A DNA stretch of 64,000 bases from Diadema setosum (lineage: Eukaryota; Echinodermata; Echinoidea; Diadematoida; Diadematidae), in NCBI RefSeq assembly GCF_964275005.1, contig NC_092693.1, positions 19,213,206 to 19,277,205 on the forward strand, read 5' to 3'. A program made the translations under genes and the position numbers. How positions within the stretch are numbered: the stretch's first letter is position 1; each line of letters begins with the position of its first letter. The notes beneath the pieces are model-generated. The model made no database searches, was not told the origin of the DNA, and worked only from the letters and a program-made list of their open reading frames with translations. Below, piece by piece: positions 13,144 to 25,160 of the stretch.

Positions 13144-15540
13144 CTGTTGAGAGTCATCAAATAAAATAGAAGACATTAAGTATGACTATCTGTTCACTAT
13201 GAACCTGATCTTGGGGTTATAATCATTCTCAAACTGATTATTAGAATCATAGTATAATAACTAGAATCATAGTAGAATAACTGTAAAGAATAACACATTT
13301 CACACCACAGATTTTATGTAATCAAGCCAAGTGACACCCTCCAGCTTTCTGAAGTCACACACAGAATCTATCACAGAAATCACATCAATATTTGATTCAT
13401 GGCATAACAGCTAACTTCAGAACTTCATATCTGGACTGGATGATGATACCCCCGACAAAGATAATCCTGACTTTTATTTTCCTGGAGAATGCTTGTCCAG
13501 CTCAGCTGTCCAAAGAAGTAAGAAACAAGCTCAATGGGAAGATACAGTATTAGTTGCAAGTTGCAAAACACTGAAGGATTTAAAATTTTGATATTTTAAC
13601 ACACTGTGTGTTCTCAATTACTTGTGATAAAGGGGAATTTACATAAAAAGTACAAGTGAATTCATTCAAGCAATGCATCAGTGACATTTGAGGGAAATTT
13701 TGACTATCCCTGTTGTGCGTGATTACAGCGGTTTCACATTGATACGTTCTGATAGTGTTGTGACGTCAGAAGCGAGAGTTTTATCGCCCTTTCTGAGCAT
13801 TGCCGTTGAGGGCGCTGATGTTTTGTGAGGAGCTAATTCACGTTGGGTCAACGTGTTGTGGTCACTGAAGGTCACTGTTATATTTTGGTTGTTTCACGCA
13901 AGCCCAAAGTTGTAAGTACAAAATGAGTGAAGATTATTTGAGTTAAATAGTTTCTTTTGTTTGAGCTATGATGCATTTGCGTGAAGAAATGGTGGAAGTG
14001 GTAAACCAGAGTTTAAAATGTTATCGTTTGAGTACGAGATTGTGACGCGTGTTGCCACTGAATGTTGTGTGGTGAAACTTCGCACGATCGTCTGCGTTTA
14101 GGTATCAAAGAAAATACAACACAAATGAGGTGAAAATTGAGAATGGTTATGCCTGGACTATAACAGGCTGAGTAGAATTATGAAGATAGTGTGGAAATAA
14201 GAATTTGATGAAGTTGGTGTTTTATTATAATGCTGAAAGGAGCCAGATAAACAGTAGAAATGTATGTGTGAAACTGACAGCGTGTTGGTGATAGAGAAAG
14301 TAGGTCAGGCCATGTGGGGTCAATTGATACAGGCTCTAGCTGTGAGCTGGGCGGCTGTTGAGATGTAGGCTCGGACAGATTATCGATAATGGAAGTCATG
14401 TGTATAAGATGAACAGTATGCAAGGTTATGATAAATGATATTGGGTTAAGAGTATCATTTTGACCTATTCACTCGTGTAGCAAAATACAAATTGGTATTT
14501 ATGCAATCTCAAAGGGGGTTTATGTATGTATATTGTATTGCACCTTTGCAATGTTACCAGCTGTGGAATGAGGTGTGAAAGACACAAAGGATTACACAAA
14601 TAACGCAATTGCCTTAATAGTCCGTTGGATTTATTGATGGAATGAAGATACAATCACAAGGAGAATGTACATTTACAGATCTGTATGTACAATATGTATG
14701 GAGGTCGAATGTTCATGTGTCCATTCGCGTTGACATATTTGTGTATGTTCATTGGCAAGTGCTATTGCTCAATGACATGACTGTTTCATTTTGTTTCATT
14801 AAAGGTTGAACCATCATCATCATGGTCATCATTTACAGATGCCAGTTGGTATCAACACACGGGTCCACTTGAGTGATTTATTGGTCAACAGTGAACTTTA
14901 GTAAAGTGGTTAATACGTCACTAACAATCCCATAATGGTGTCATGTTTCTAGCATAGTTAAAGAGCACTTGACTTGCCTCTTTCAGAAAACAGGGACAAC
15001 AATATTACCCTATGCCAGTAACAAGTAGATGGAATGTGTACTTTTCAGGAAAAATGAAATTTGTGGAATTTCCTTTATATCATTCTACTCACATGACATC
15101 ATAAACTATAATGTTTTCTCATCCAGGAATAGAGGCACTGAAACTTTATAAATTCATAACTTTTGTTCAGATTGTCCATTTTCCTCAAACTTTCACTGAT
15201 ATGCTCTACTAATCTTGCTGCATCCACTCAATCCACACAGTTGACACACATATTTGGGTGAACTTGTCCTCAAAGTTTCCTACAGATTTTTCAGAGGAAT
15301 GCTCCTGGGATTCCAACAATTCCACTGTAATTAGCATCAAAACCAACCTTTCGGGTCTTTGCTGTAGTTGTGATCCTCGATTTTCTCATCTGCATCTGGA
15401 GCCTCCTCTCCGTTGTTCTCTGGCATCGCTTCTGGGTATTCGTCAGCGGGAGCTTTCTTCCTGTGATTTTCCACAACTTCCTCTGTCTCCGCCTCTGCCT
15501 CCGCATCCACCTCCGCCTTTCGACGTCTCTTCCTCGTCAT
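9713..15540 (-). CDS. C2H2 zinc-finger protein, two coding exons
   Basis: The spliced product is about 1,207 residues, from exon 15540-15348 and exon 13143-9713. It carries 16 classical C2H2 fingers between roughly residues 429 and 1066, in loose groups at 429-535, 565-684, 790-899 and 928-1066. A degenerate finger (about 75-98) and a C2HC finger (about 153-172) come first. Residues about 328-350 are very acidic, and the N terminus is basic then Glu/Ala-rich. Linkers are mostly not the TGEKP type, and fingers are widely spaced, unlike the KRAB or satellite-array families. I see no KRAB, SCAN, BTB or SET domain. A nuclear DNA- or RNA-binding regulator is the natural reading, but the targets are unknown. 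I do not recognise a specific orthologue. The stop is followed by a palindrome that may lie in the 3' untranslated region. Confidence 0.85.
13144..15347 (-). other. Intron 1 of the zinc-finger gene
   Basis: An intron of about 2.2 kb. It holds a perfect CRE-type octamer TGACGTCA at 13761-13768 and, at about 14975-15275, half of a TTAA-type MITE described separately. No further exon is recognised. Confidence 0.6.
14975..15275. mobile_element. Partial TTAA-type MITE (right half)
   Basis: It matches the right half of the element at 17805-18367, including the TCATCCAG, CATAACTTTTG, CCTCAAACTTTCACTGAT and CACTCAATCCACA blocks. It ends near GAACTTGTCCT. The left half is missing. Confidence 0.65.
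15348..15540 (-). CDS. Zinc-finger gene, coding exon 1 (N terminus)
   Basis: It starts MTRKRRRKAEVDAEAE and encodes 64 residues plus one base. The start has A at -3 (GCCACGATGA). The upstream 60 bp is GC-rich with a CCCGCCCCC box, fitting a promoter-proximal leader. The donor is G|GTTGGT, which is weaker than consensus, but its phase fits the exon 2 acceptor exactly. The sequence is highly charged (Glu, Lys, Asp). The alternative is that this exon belongs to an unseen transcript; the phase match and composition argue for the join. Confidence 0.7.
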
Positions 15541-15980
15541 CGTGGCTGCCGTCTGGGGGCGGGTGTCACGGGTGGTGCGCTTTAGCTTCTGGCCCGATTA
15601 ATTCCTAAGCCTCTGTCAAGTCCAACTCTCAAAACATCCTCCTACAACATCTGGCTGTGGGAAAAACAAAACAAAACAAAACAAAACAACTAGTTAACAG
15701 CAGACACTTTACGAATCCATACTTCACAAACTGTACTTGTAGTAAGGTAAAGACAGTAAACTATGATTTCATGTGTATTGCATTTGTGATTCTCTGTAGG
15801 GCAAGACCAGGATAACGCATACATTATGATTGGGACAGTTCAGAGATTTAAACATGTATGGCCTAAAAATAATGTAAATTACCTTGAAGCTTATTGAACT
15901 TTATCATGGTGATTGATATCTAGGATTAGAATAATCATGTAAAACAAGGAAAAGTAGAAATTACGCGGTGCGTAATATAT
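15541..15980. other. Upstream of the zinc-finger gene
   Basis: GC-rich leader and likely promoter area directly upstream of the start, on the minus strand, with CCCGCCCCC near 15551-15560. Beyond this there is an AAAAC pentamer run (about 15662-15688) and AT-rich sequence. No TATA box was assigned. Confidence 0.35.
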
Positions 15981-17039
15981 GTCCCCGCCGGAAGTAGCAT
16001 CAAGTAGCAAAATGAACAATATAGGTAAAAAGATCAAGGTCAAAGGTCAAAATTCTGAGTAGAAGTTTTGAAGCCCTCACCTAGTGCCATCACTTAAAGC
16101 AAACGGAATCAAAATCGGGTTAGAAATGGCGAAGGAGTAGCATTTGGTAGCAAAATGTACAATACAGGTCAAAAATCAAGGTCAAAGGTCAAAGAAGTCA
16201 AAGGTCAAAATTCTGTGTAGAAGTTTTGAAGCCCTCACCTAGTGCCATCACTTAAAGCAAACGGAATTGAAATCGGGTTAGAAATGGCGAAGGAGTAGCA
16301 TTTTGTAGCAAAATGTACAATATAGGTAAAAAATCAAGGTCAAAGGTCAAAGAAATCAAAGGTCAAAATTCTGTGTAGAAGTTTTGAAGCCCTCACCTAG
16401 TGCCATCACATAAAGCAAACGGAATCAAAATCGGGTTAGAAATGGCGAAGGAGTAGCATTTTGTAGCAAAATGTACAATATAGGTCAAAAAATCAAGGTC
16501 AAAGGTCAAAGAAGTCAAAGGTCAAAATTCTGTGTAGAAGTTTTGAAGCCCTCACCTAGTGCCATCACATAAAGCAAACGGAATCGAAATCGGGTTAGAA
16601 ATGGCGAAGGAGTAGCATTTTGTAGCAAAATGTACAATACAGGTCAAAAATCAAGGTCAAAGGTCAAAGAAGTCAAAGGTCAAAATTCTGTGTAGAAGTT
16701 TTGAAGCCCTCACCTAGTGCCATCACATAAAGCAAACGGAATCGAAATCGGGTTAGAAATGGCGAAGGAGTAGCATTTTGTAGCAAAATGTACAATATAG
16801 GTCAAAGGTCAAGGTCAAAGGTCACGACTGACATTCTGTGTAGAAGTTTCAAAGCTCCCATGTAGTGCTATCATATAAAGCAAACAGAATCAAAATTGGC
16901 TCATAAATGACAGAGAAGTAGCAAATTGAAGATTTTGATCACACACGGACGCACACACGGACGGACGGACACACGGACGGACACACACACGTACGGAGCC
17001 CGTTTCATAGTCCCCTGCTCGAACTCGTTCGGCGGGGAC
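15981..17039. repeat. 158-bp tandem array inside an element with GTCCCCGCCG ends
   Basis: About six units of 158-159 bp run from about 15990 to 16930. The shared block GGCGAAGGAGTAGCATTT recurs at about 16128, 16286, 16444, 16603 and 16761, and the last unit is diverged. Each unit carries AGGTCAAAGGTCA. The array is followed by a CGGACGGACACAC run. The whole is bounded by short inverted ends GTCCCCGCCGGA / GTCCCCGCCGAA, so it looks like one non-autonomous element with an internal tandem array. Confidence 0.85.
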
Positions 17040-17217
17040 AAAAATGGCAACATATGACCATGACAATTATATTTCAGAAGAGAAAATATGTGTCGTAACA
17101 TATGGGACCAAAAAAAAAAAATTGTTCTTTGAACATTTTTTCAACCTGAAAACTCTCTGAAAGTATTTTCTGTTACAACTTGTAACTCAGTGTGATAAAA
17201 GCCACAACACTCAAGAT

Positions 17218-17413
17218 TACTGTACGAGCTGAAATTTTCGCGTACAGATATTTTCGCGAATTGGTACTTCGAGGACATTTTCGCGTGTTGTTAATTTCGC
17301 GGTTGCGAGGGTCTAACTGAACTTAGTTATTTGCGCGTTATTTTCGCTATTCAAAGGCGATTCGGGAAATTCGCGAAAATAAAACCACCGCGAAAATTTC
17401 AGCTCGTACAGTA
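17218..17413. mobile_element. Short palindromic MITE, CTGTACGAGCTGAAATTTTC ends
   Basis: The terminal inverted repeats CTGTACGAGCTGAAATTTTC pair over about 25 bp and are flanked by TA on both sides. The interior is rich in TTCGCG and CGCGAA. There is no coding capacity. Confidence 0.85.
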
Positions 17414-17804
17414 TCAGAGGTAAGGTTCATGTCATGAGGCAAAAAGCTCTAATTAAGAGTTCTAATTAAAGACAGACATGATGTGTTAGGTATGGGACAG
17501 TTATGTACAATATATTTTGTCTCGAATTTGTGTGTAGAGAACCATGTTTATGGGTATTTTGTCTAATTATACTTAAGTAAAATCAGTTGCTATTATTCTA
17601 ATATTGATCCAGGTTGTCAAGAGAACAACACTGCCAGAATATTTACCATCATAATCACATTGTTATATTTTACATCCAACCCGAGTATGCATGTCCTTGA
17701 TTTCTATCAGAATAGTTACAACTAAAACATTGTATAATAAAGTGTTCAGTTCCATCGATGAATGGCAGTTTGCCATTCAGTTGCGGAAAGTAAAGAAGAA
17801 TTAA

Positions 17805-18367
17805 AGGACAAGTCCACCTTCATATACATGTGGATTGACTGAATGCAGCAATATTTGTTAAACACATCAGTGAAAGTTTGGGGAAAATCGGACAATCCGT
17901 TCAAAAGTTATGAATTTTTTAAGTATCTGCACAGTCACTGCTGGATGAGAAGACTACTAGAGTGTATGATGTCACATGCGTACAACGTTATAAGGAAAAT
18001 ATAAAGAGAATTTCACAAAATGTTACTTTTTGAAAAAAGAGCACATTTCTTCAACTCGTCACTGACGTATGTTAAGGGTAATATTATTCCCCTTGCCTTC
18101 TGAAAGAGGGAAGTCATGTGTTCTTTTATTACGCGAGAAAAGTGAGAATATCTTGAAATTTCCATATACATGTACTTTTTTTATATAGTTGTACACGTGA
18201 CATCACAAGTTGTAGTAGTCTTCTCATCCAGCAGTGATGAAGCAGAGACTTCAAAAATTCATAACTTTTGAACAGACAGTCCAATTTTCCTCAAACTCTT
18301 GCTGATGTGTTCTATTAATATTGCTGCATTCACTCAATCCACATGTCTATGAAGGTGGACTTGTCCA
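17805..18367. mobile_element. TTAA-flanked MITE with ~200-bp inverted repeats
   Basis: TTAA lies at 17801-17804 and 18368-18371. The arms start AGGACAAGTCCACCTTCATA and pair over roughly 200 bp. There is no coding capacity. Relatives lie at about 14975-15275, 42636-42905 and 47828-48749. The TTAA target suggests a piggyBac-type source, but the terminal bases are not the classic piggyBac ones. Confidence 0.85.
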
Positions 18368-18371
18368 TTAA

Positions 18372-19984
18372 ATAGTGAAAACAAAAAGGCACAAAGTAGA
18401 ATAAAAGAACGAGAGATGAATCAAAATTGGATGAAAGCAAAGATGAATAGGAAGGAAAGAAAGAATTATACAGGTTGAAAATGAAAAAGAGAAAAGGATA
18501 CATCAGAACAAAACATAAGAAAAATTATTGGAGAGAAAAGAAAGGAAAGGTAGATGGAAGGAAAGATAACCCATGAAGGAAACAAAGATCACAATTAGTC
18601 TAGGCAGAAAGACTGAATAGGAAGTTGAGAAAGTTAGACAAGAGGAAACCCACAAAGAAATGATTAATAGGAAGGAAAGGGAAAGTTAGGGAAAGTTATG
18701 AATACCTTAGTTAAAATGACAGAAGAAAAGATAGACGAGAAAGAGAAAGATATAAGGGGCTGCATACACATGCGCTTGACTGCTTTGTATAGAAGCTACA
18801 ATTGCTACCACAAGACTTGGCTGAGGAGAATGGAAAAACAAATTTTAGCTGTTCAAAGACACCATAGAATAAGCTGCTGTGATTGTACAATGTACACTGT
18901 AAATTGACATCATACGATCGACCCTTCCTGTATGCACTGAACATATCTGTACTGTACTGATTGCTTGTGTACAGAGCAGCATTTCCAGCGATCAATATTT
19001 TCCAACACTTGTAAAATGTTAAACTGAACTTCTATTCGACTTTGGAGACTCAGCAGATGTAACTGACTTTAGGTTACTAATATTAAACTACAAATTGTAG
19101 GGTGAGTTTGTGCATGTTTCAAAATCATTTTGATGAGGAGGTGCCAAGTACACTGGCGCCTTAGTATTTATGTCCTTACCCAAAACAACATGGTGTTCTT
19201 TGTGAGCTTTGCGGCACTATCGCATCCATACAATCATAAACTGAACTTAGTCATCTAGAATCTAATTATTTTACATGAATATCAACATGATGAGGGTATG
19301 GTGTCTTTCATGTTTACAACTGGAAGCTACCAGATACAAGTAACAGAACCTTAAGTACACAGTACAATTCAGTGATTTGGCAATTTGAAAGAAGTTGGTA
19401 CGGAATTCAGAGCAACAAAAAATAAGTGTCCAGTAATGCATACTGATAGTGAATATACGCTCTTGACTCTCCTTTATACGTACAAATACATATTACAATA
19501 GGGGGTCTACATTTAAATTTCAACTTCAAGCCTCAGGGCTCATGTGCAAACCAAGCCAAGTCATGCATGCCACAGATAGCCAGCTTTTTTTAATTTTTTT
19601 TTATGTCAGTCCAAGACACTCAAAATCAAATGATTCACCACATACAACTTACAATTGTGTAGGCTAGGCCCTAAACGTTATGTGCCTATTTCTTATATAA
19701 TAATTAATGGCAATCTTAATTTGCTTGCTAAATATGAATTGTGCGAATTCATGAACTTATTACAGACAACTATCTGAGAAAGTTTGGGCTGTGAGTGAGA
19801 CAGCTATAAATTTATAATAATATAGAAATCTACTAGAAAGGTACCAGTACCATGTCCATGGTATAATTTACTAGTTGTAAGTACTATAGATCTACCTACC
19901 GCTACCGGTGGTATGTTCCCCCCCCCCCCCCCCCCCCCACCAACTGTCCTGGTTGCATCACTCACAGTTACACAGGCCAATGCT
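18372..19984. other. Intergenic
   Basis: A purine-rich GAAAG/GGAAAG stretch lies at about 18380-18760. A C homopolymer lies at about 19918-19938. No gene is recognised. Confidence 0.4.
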
Positions 19985-19987
19985 CAC

Positions 19988-20540
19988 ATAAGCCCTTTTT
20001 ACACTTACCAATTTTTTCAGCTTTTTACACTCGCCAATTAGTCCCGTACTAAGCTCTTGTCCGGGGCTAAAGAGAAAATTGACCTTTTTACACTCGTATT
20101 TCTTAGTCCGGTACTTTCCAAACCACATGAATATTCATGATTACGCTGTGCATCATTATACACGTACACGCACGCACCAGCAGCACTTGATTACCTCGTT
20201 TCTGATTGGTCAGTGGGGTCGGACTTCGTCTCCGTCACTTAGCCCCGGAATATTTTTTTGTTCTGTTTACACTCACTTGCTTGGCACCGCAATTGCGGTC
20301 TAACCCTGCTATTTTGCGGAGCCAGATAGTACGGGATCATCGGTGGGGCTAGCCCACTTTCAGACTTTGGCAAAAACGAGTGTAAACAGAAAGTGGGCTA
20401 GGCATACCTAACGTAGTTAGATCTATATAAGGATAGTCCCGTACCAACGGTGGGCTACGCCCCCCCCCCCCCCCCCCTTAGCCCCACCGTTGGTACGGGA
20501 CTAAGCAAAAATTTACAAGTGTAAAAAGCCCTTTTAAGCA
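19988..20540. mobile_element. MITE with CTTTTTACAC ends
   Basis: The inverted ends are CTTTTTACACT with GTGTAAAAAG at the right. The inside has facing blocks about TTAGTCCCGTACTAAG / GGTACGGGACTAAG and a C homopolymer (about 20460-20477). There is no coding capacity. Boundaries are approximate. Confidence 0.65.
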
Positions 20541-21318
20541 AGGGAGGGAGCTTTCAGGTTCCAAGAAGCCGTCGTCCCAGCAGCGAACCTTAGCCGACCA
20601 ACGACACCGCACCGTGCTCTCACCCAGAAGTTACCCATCCATTGGGCCATGCCCCCATGCCCAGGGTGCACAGCAAGGCAGGCTTTGCCTTCTTGTAAGG
20701 TATCTACACATTTGATAATGAACAATAATGATGCGATTTCTACAGTACCTACTTAGATCTGATCCTGCACTGTCATGCCTGTATGAAGATCAGTGTCGTG
20801 TCGTTCGTTGAAGACTCCGTGTTAAATATTTGAATGCAGAAAACTGGAGGATACCGGGTGAATAGAGCCTGCAATCATTACAGCTATACAAAGGCAAAGC
20901 ACCGCTGCTTACATTACGAGCATCCGCCATTTCTCATAAGCAAACTGCAAACGTAGAGGGCAGCGAACTATACGCCGGCGACGTGACGTTCACACGATTT
21001 CGTTCTTCAGGGCAAAGGGGAACGATTAGAGTCTAATCTGAAACAAGATAAGAAATTCACTTTTCAAAGGGCTGCCAAAAAGTCTGGTAAAATCTCCTAC
21101 TGTTATGTAAGATAACCCAGTTATCAATTCAATGTTACTTATGCACTGACAACATGAATAGCTTGGAAGAATCACACGTGTGAACGATCAACAATGACTG
21201 TCAACACTTTATCGCCAATTTGTCGAAAAATACAACAAAAACAACAACAACAAAACAGCAGCAGCAGCAGTAGCAACAGAAACAGAAACACTCAAACCAA
21301 CAAACAACTCTTTAAAAC
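20541..21318. other. Intergenic, partly GC-rich
   Basis: About 20545-20720 and 20930-21010 are GC-rich with several CpG. A short open frame on the minus strand (20725-20534) runs into the neighbouring MITE, so I do not call it a gene. An AAC/CAG-type trinucleotide run lies at about 21232-21290. Confidence 0.35.
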
Positions 21319-21591
21319 AAAATCGAGTGAAAATATTCACTCTTGTAGGAGTGAATACAAAAAAAAGAGTGAATTTAGGGTGAAATTGGAGTGAATTTTG
21401 AGTGAAAACGTTCATTTTCACTCATTTTGGAGTGACCTCAGGGATCACTCGAAATTTGGGAGTGATCCCTGAGGTCACTCTAAAACGAGTGAAAATGAAC
21501 ATTTTCACTCAGAATTCACTCCAATTTCACTCTAAATTCACTCCTTTTTGTATTCACTCCTTCAAGAGTGAATATGTTAACTCGACTTTTT
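21319..21591. repeat. Near-perfect 270-bp foldback built from GAGTGA units
   Basis: The two arms of roughly 130 bp pair with few mismatches around a tiny centre near 21455. The motif GAGTGA / TCACTC recurs many times in each arm. It has no coding capacity and would fold into a long hairpin if transcribed. Confidence 0.85.
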
Positions 21592-22659
21592 TTTTTAAGA
21601 GAGAAAGATTAAGAGGAGGGGGAGAAGATGTTTGATCAATCTATTAGTAATGATGTAACCTAGCGCTCCCATCAATCCTAGAGACTCCATCCCCAAGCAC
21701 CCTGTTGTTGTTGGTGTTTTAAAGAACGAAAGGAGAGAGAGAGAAAAAGCACCCAAGCACCCTCTGATTTGGAGATTCTCCCGCCTGAAACCCCTAGCAA
21801 ACGGGAGACTCCAACTTGATGTGCGCGAAGCGCGAAGTTCCTTGCAGCCGGGGTCCACGGCCCGCTTAAGTGCCCTAGAAGCTTTAGGGTTCTAGATGCA
21901 GCTTATGCAAAGTAAAATGGCTCCCATCATGCTCACTGCATCAAGTAGGCCTAGATCTCTGAGTCGTAAATTTTAGAGGACGCAAAATAATGGCAATAAA
22001 ATGAAGCCGGCGAACCGAAGTGAAGACGAGATCGATTTTGATAAGCGATTTTGTGCATGCGCAGAACTTTATTTTATATATCCTGTAACGTCCGCGTCGC
22101 GAATTATGTATAAGCTAACCTTAATATTGTCATAAAGGGGATAGTTCCGAGAGCATATAGGCCAACTATGTTGGTTCAATGACCGAAGATAGATAAATGA
22201 AATATATGAAATTAGTGAAAGTTTGAACAATATTTCAAAAATAATGAATGCAATGAAATTCGACAGCCACAAAATGGTAAACAAAATCCCTAAATGGTAA
22301 CAATAAATAAATCATAAATGTTCCTGCATTATTATGTTTCCGCATTAAGACTTGTTTCACGGCAATTTTGTATATAGTAGGCCACCTACTTCCAACTCTT
22401 AATAATGGAATTTTCCACTATGGTTCTTCCTATTTATCGAAACCGAGAACAACGAGAAAGAACAAAACCAATATCAAAAGACAATATCGTGCTCTTAGAA
22501 AACTGCAAGGGACCACAGAGTCTGACTCAAAAACCTTACTTTTATACGGCTCTCCTCTGTATAAGAGAATGATACACTGATGATACAGGAGGGGATTCCG
22601 TGAAGACAGAATTAGTCACCGCGGAACATTATCCCGACGACACAGACCGATCTTTCTGT
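21592..22659. other. Intergenic, diffuse repeat
   Basis: About 21740-21860 has a GGAGATTCTCCCG block and GCGCGAAGCGCGAAG, probably dispersed repeat. No gene is recognised. Confidence 0.35.
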
Positions 22660-22980
22660 CCAGGAACCACTATCATTCGTCAATGAATTTTGTAGAGTAT
22701 GTCAGGAATCCCTTCGCTCCAAGTTCCGTCCATTGTGTTCACACATTATGCAGCTCCAAGAGCATCCGAGTGCTAAACTTGGAAGAATCAGACCTATGAC
22801 ATGCTTTACAAAAATCCTCATTCCTCTATAACCACATAACCAAATTGAATGGGGTTTTCTGCAAAATATAGCGAAGATGTTACATTTTAAGACCCTGAAG
22901 TAGCATTAAGACAGTTTGATCATATTGATAGTTATAAATGCGACAATCTGATTGCTTTTTTTTTTGGGGGGGGGGGGCAG
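22660..22980. repeat. Dispersed repeat, uninterrupted copy
   Basis: Blocks such as TGTCAGGAATCCCTTC, CATTGTGTTCACACAT, CTTGGAAGAATCAGACC and GGGGTTTTCTGCAAAAT recur at 30050-30205. Continuation of the same repeat is found at 32665-32760, beyond the LINE. This copy preserves the state without the LINE. Confidence 0.8.
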
Positions 22981-23812
22981 GTACAATAGATAGACCGTCA
23001 AGCCCCGTTGTTGGAAGAAGCCAGTCCGTTAGAAAGGAAGGCGGAGAAGCAACTTTAAAATCACCGCCCTCATCACAGCAGATAGTACGAAGGTGAAAAT
23101 CTACAATGAACGTGATTTTCAAACAGGGAGGTGAGAAGACTGACTTCCCTGCTTAAACAAAGCCCCAAAATTCAATTTTGTGCCAACAATGGCCTTCGCA
23201 AACGGCATGATTCTATATAATTAATATGTCACATAAGTTCCCATCATGCTTCCAGTGTTTGAAGCCTGTAAAATCTAATCACAACGCTTTTTATACATAA
23301 CAATATGGTACAATATATTTTATAACATGTACGTAATTCCATAGCATATAACGATTAAAACAGATATATTGCAAGCAAACATATCGAACTTTTTTTAAAA
23401 TGTAAAACGTGACTTTTAAATAGGCGGAAGGCCCTGTGTATTTTGGTATGATAATTATAAGCTCCTAGATGGTTTAGTGAAATGCTACGAAAATTCGAAA
23501 ATCCTTTTTCATATCATCTTGATATTAAATCTCTTAACTACTACAATCAGAGATTTCAATAGTTAGTGATGTGAAGAAGTCTGTTTTATATCAAATTATA
23601 GAGAAAGCCGTTAGACTTCGTATTTTCAGATTATGATTTAAATGAAAAAAAAAGCGTTAAAAAACCTCAGTTTGGGATTGATCACTCTCTATACCATCAC
23701 AACTATGCATGACTTACAATGTTCATCCAACCATAAACATGATCATTATGCAGGATTGTGATGTAGCGCCAATGCACTCAGGGACCATGCATGAACCCTT
23801 TTTGTGCCAGTC
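22981..23812. other. Intergenic, AT-rich
   Basis: I see nothing beyond AT-rich sequence and short homopolymers. Confidence 0.35.
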
Positions 23813-24061
23813 TGGCTCGAATTCACGAAGGTATTGAAACCATGGTTTAAACCATGGACAATTTGCATTGAGCGCCAAGTGTCGCATGGCCTATTTCGTT
23901 ATATACGAAATCAGTCATTTCGTTGACGAAACAATGTTCATTTCGTTAACGAAATGATCATTCCGTCACGAAATAGGCCATGCGACACTCGGCGCTCCAT
24001 ACAAATTTCCATGGTTTAAACCATGGTTTCAATAATGTACCACCTTCGTGAATTCGGGCCA
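23813..24061. mobile_element. Palindromic MITE with TGGCCCGAATTCACGAAGGT ends
   Basis: Inverted arms of about 115 bp enclose a TTCGTTGACGAA/TTCGTTAACGAA centre. The left end reads TGGCTCGAATTCACGAAGG, the right is its near-complement. The inner arms include AAACCATGGTTTAAACCATGG. There is no coding capacity. Confidence 0.85.
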
Positions 24062-25079
24062 AATAAAGATTTCACACACGTATACCTATGGATAGGGAAT
24101 AAACGTGGCACACAAAGGGTTAATCATTATGGTATATAGTAACATCTATCGGTAGAGTGAAAACAGCCACTTCAAAATGAATTCTTGGAATCGCGAATCG
24201 TAATTAATTTGAAGCTTTGACGAAAAGTGTGTTATAATAAATATGCACTATGCAGTGAATGTTGGGATGAAGTGTTTCGTGAAGACTTAGTAGATACCAA
24301 TACGCGACCATTCATACTTCGCCCTAACGAAACGATGGTAATGACAATAAACATGCAATAATCATCTATCAAAATAACGTCATTTTCCATTTTTAATAAA
24401 TGCTCAAGGCGCTTTACAACAATACTAATATACGTTACTATGAAACCACTGTGCTTGTATCAAACTTGCCTCTGGTTCAGGGGCTTTAAAAAACCTGGAA
24501 ATTTAGCTCGAGTTTCTCCAATTTTCAACGAAAGGTGACATGACCGAATACAGTATCACAGACAATAACTTCCGGGCCGGAGGGTACCGGTCCCAATTCG
24601 ATAACAGATGTGACTAGATATTCAGGACTCGAGCTTCGGATACTTCCGGTGATTCTGACGGTCATTTCAGGTCAAGGTCAAGGTCAACTAGGGAGGGGCA
24701 GAAAAAAGTCGCCCAAACTCGAGAAAGTTTTCTTTTTTTATCTTTTTTCCACTACCACTTCCTCATTCCACTATTTCAAGCACACGCTTATTATACGATG
24801 TGGTCTGATGCATTTTCACCTTATAAAAAAAAAAATATTTTTATCTGGCGTCATTTATCATCATTGATACTAGTATAGATTTGTAAGTTATTTTTGCACT
24901 GTATATTCTTTCATACGTAATGTTGAAAAATACTATTGATGATGTTATTTTGTATTGCAATGTTTAAGAATGTTATTCATGATGTTATTGAATCGAAATG
25001 AAGAAAAATGCAGAGATATTAAAACCAACCAACCAAACAAACAAAAAGTAATGTCGTGCTATCTCATGTTTGACAAGCT
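24062..25079. other. Intergenic
   Basis: CTCAAGGCGCTTTACAA at about 24402 resembles a dispersed repeat tail. AGGTCAAGGTCAAGGTCA near 24669 is a short direct repeat. No gene is recognised. Confidence 0.35.
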
Positions 25080-25081
25080 AT

Positions 25082-25083
25082 CT

Positions 25084-25160
<77 letters not shown>
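25082..25160. repeat. (TTG)n microsatellite
   Basis: About 26 near-perfect TTG trinucleotides. The poly-leucine open frame over it is an artefact. Confidence 0.95.

Noticed and set aside
15981-16930. CRISPR-like array
   Set aside because: The units are nearly identical throughout with no variable spacers, and the context is eukaryotic; it is a tandem repeat.
20534-20725. Minus-strand frame of 63 residues with protein-like composition
   Set aside because: It runs into the end of a MITE and has no splice or family support.
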